A stretch of 5,676 bases of DNA from Desulfobacterales bacterium. Lineage in GTDB: Bacteria > Desulfobacterota > Desulfobacteria > Desulfobacterales > JAFDCJ01. The notes below the pieces were generated by a model. That model had not been told where the DNA came from. It did no database searches and saw only the letters and a program-made list of their open reading frames with translations. The stretch's first letter is position 1. Each line of letters opens with the position of its first letter. Made by a program: the position numbers and the translations under genes. This document shows, piece after piece, positions 4,505-5,676 of this stretch. The stretch covers positions 1 to 5,676 of the forward strand of contig JAOZSC010000196.1 in the NCBI GenBank assembly GCA_029939875.1. Reading direction: 5' to 3'.

Positions 4505-5676
4505 TTACCGATTCCCGAGTCGTGTAACTGTTTGTTCCAGCGCGCTTTCAAATCTGACCAGGATTTCGTCTACTTCCGCTTCGGAAATGATCAGGGGGGG
4601 GGCAACCAATACATGATCACCGGACAGCCCGTTGATCGGCCGGCGCGGATAAACGATGAGCCCCTGCTCAAAAGCTATGTCGGTTAGCAACTGCCCGGCA
4701 TCAGCAGAAACAGGAAAGGGATCCTTCGTGTGGGGATCATTCACCAATTCCACCGCCAGGAGCAACCCTTTACCGCGGACCTGACCGATGATCGAAAATT
4801 TTTCTCCAAGTGCTTCCAATCCCTTTTTCAAGCGCTTTCCCATATGTCGGGAGTTGGCGCACAGATCATGGTCTAAAATATAGTTTAATACCTCAAGCCC
4901 CACCGCGCACGCCATGGGATTGCCCGCGTAAGTGTGACCGTGCAAGAATCCGCCGCTGTTTAAAACAGTCTCGACAATGGAGCGTTTGGCAACAATGGCA
5001 CCCAAAGGGAAATACCCTGACGCCATGCCCTTGGACAGAGCAACAATATCGGCTTCGATATTCCAGTGCTCATAGCCGAACATACTTCCGGTACGGCCGA
5101 AACCGGTCATCACTTCATCAAGAATCAGCATGACACCATATTTTCGGCACGTCGATTGAATCACGTCAAAATAGTCATCCGGCGGAACAACTGCTCCGGT
5201 ACTGGCGCCGCCAACCGGTTCGGCGATGAAACCGGCAACATTTTTCGGACCCTGCTCCAGGATGGTTTTTTCCAGTTCTCTGGCACATTTGATGCCGCAG
5301 TCAGGGTACGAAAGGTTATATGCGCAACGATAACAATAGGGGGCGGGAATCTTGGGATAGTTTTTTATCAGAGGTCGGTATGGGGCTTCCAGCGGTGCAT
5401 AGCCGGTCAATGACAGGGTGCCCAACGTACAGCCGTGATATGACGGTACGCGGCTGATGAAAATGTGCCGGGGCCCTTGATTGTTGTCGTAAAAATACTG
5501 GCGACAGAGTTTTATGGCTGACTCTACTGCTTCGGATCCACCGGACACGAAAAAGACCCGATCTAGATGTGCGGCTGAATGCTCCACCAAAGCTTTCGAG
5601 TAATCCAGGGCCGGCTGGTTTTCGAAGTGAAGACGGTAGGCAAAGTAGGTTTTGTTGGCTTGTTCTTGAATGGCCT
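4505..5676 (-). CDS. Class III PLP-dependent aminotransferase (YodT-like), 5' end outside the window
   Basis: The frame is open from the right edge to a TAA at 4505, giving 389 residues; about 50-60 N-terminal residues are probably missing. A TTG at 5590 is internal, because 28 in-frame residues before it (from A-I-Q-E-Q-A) fit the family. Fragment numbering: PLP phosphate loop SGGSEAVE 44-51; YHG 79-81; EP 152-153; DEVMTGFGRTG 186-196, whose Asp pairs with the PLP pyridine nitrogen; Schiff-base lysine K215 in LSKGMASGY; HTYAGNP 247-253. The enzyme is cytoplasmic and should transfer an amino group from an omega- or beta-amino acid to pyruvate, 2-oxoglutarate or similar. It carries C-x2-C-x8-C-x3-C at 114-130, a subfamily feature of unknown role. 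A run of nine C on the coding strand encodes the A-P-P-L stretch near the C-terminus. It lies 10 nt before the CoA-transferase, which suggests its oxo-acid product is passed to CoA. Family is firm; substrate is unknown. Confidence 0.92.
   Translation of the reverse strand, partial: AIQEQANKTYFAYRLHFENQPALDYSKALVEHSAAHLDRVFFVSGGSEAVESAIKLCRQYFYDNNQGPRHIFISRVPSYHGCTLGTLSLTGYAPLEAPYRPLIKNYPKIPAPYCYRCAYNLSYPDCGIKCARELEKTILEQGPKNVAGFIAEPVGGASTGAVVPPDDYFDVIQSTCRKYGVMLILDEVMTGFGRTGSMFGYEHWNIEADIVALSKGMASGYFPLGAIVAKRSIVETVLNSGGFLHGHTYAGNPMACAVGLEVLNYILDHDLCANSRHMGKRLKKGLEALGEKFSIIGQVRGKGLLLAVELVNDPHTKDPFPVSADAGQLLTDIAFEQGLIVYPRRPINGLSGDHVLVAPPLIISEAEVDEILVRFESALEQTVTRLGNR
4594..4602. repeat. Nine-base G/C homopolymer inside the aminotransferase gene
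   Basis: Nine consecutive G on the plus strand (C on the coding strand) lie within codons for A-P-P-L, about 30 residues from the C-terminus. The frame on both sides is the one expected for the family, so the sequence appears correct as written. Runs of this length are prone to slippage in replication and in sequencing; a one-base change would replace the last 30 or so residues. Confidence 0.8.

Noticed and set aside
4495..4551. Longer N-terminus for CoA-transferase subunit A from a TTG at 4551
   Set aside because: It would overlap the aminotransferase end by 47 nt and add 19 residues not typical of the family. The ATG at 4494 gives the usual distance to the signature motif.
5588..5590. TTG as the true start of the aminotransferase
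   Set aside because: The frame stays open to the window edge and the 28 upstream residues fit the family, so the real start is beyond the window.

Overview
The window is a tightly packed bacterial stretch in which every supported gene lies on the minus strand, so transcription runs from right to left. In that order it holds: a class III aminotransferase whose 5' end lies beyond the right edge; the A and B subunits of a family I CoA-transferase; an M20 zinc deacylase/peptidase; two inner-membrane permeases of a spermidine/putrescine-type (PotB/PotC-like) ABC importer; and, at the extreme left edge, the first four codons of another gene behind a textbook Shine-Dalgarno. Gaps are 10 nt, a 14-nt overlap, 30 nt, 98 nt, 4 nt and 83 nt, which is operon-like. 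The only real break is the 98-nt gap between the enzyme block and the transporter block.

The four enzymes, in this order, match the gene content and adjacency of the Bacillus subtilis yodT-yodS-yodR-yodQ genes (aminotransferase, two CoA-transferase subunits, M20 hydrolase). In Bacillus these are neighbours of kamA (lysine 2,3-aminomutase) and yodP (beta-lysine N-acetyltransferase). Here the genes that follow the enzyme block are PotB/PotC-type permeases instead. A working hypothesis is a catabolic route for an imported N-acylated or free beta-/omega-amino acid. The permeases, with an ATPase and a binding protein outside the window, would import it. The M20 enzyme would remove an acyl group, the aminotransferase would convert the amine to an oxo acid, and the CoA-transferase would activate that for thiolysis. 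The substrate is inferred, not visible.

The organism cannot be named from the sequence. Moderate base composition, strong Shine-Dalgarno sites, Gram-negative-looking gene style and the mix of CoA-transferase with Pot-type transport would fit a Desulfobacterota-like or other proteobacterial anaerobe, but this is a weak guess. No RNA gene, insertion sequence, CRISPR array or prophage sequence was seen. Most long plus-strand open frames are antisense shadows of the genes listed.

Smaller signals noted are a perfect 8-bp all-G/C hairpin inside the M20 gene, a nine-cytosine run inside the aminotransferase gene, a TTG start with a strong ribosome binding site on the M20 gene, and a TATCA-N6-TGATA inverted repeat just ahead of the permease pair.
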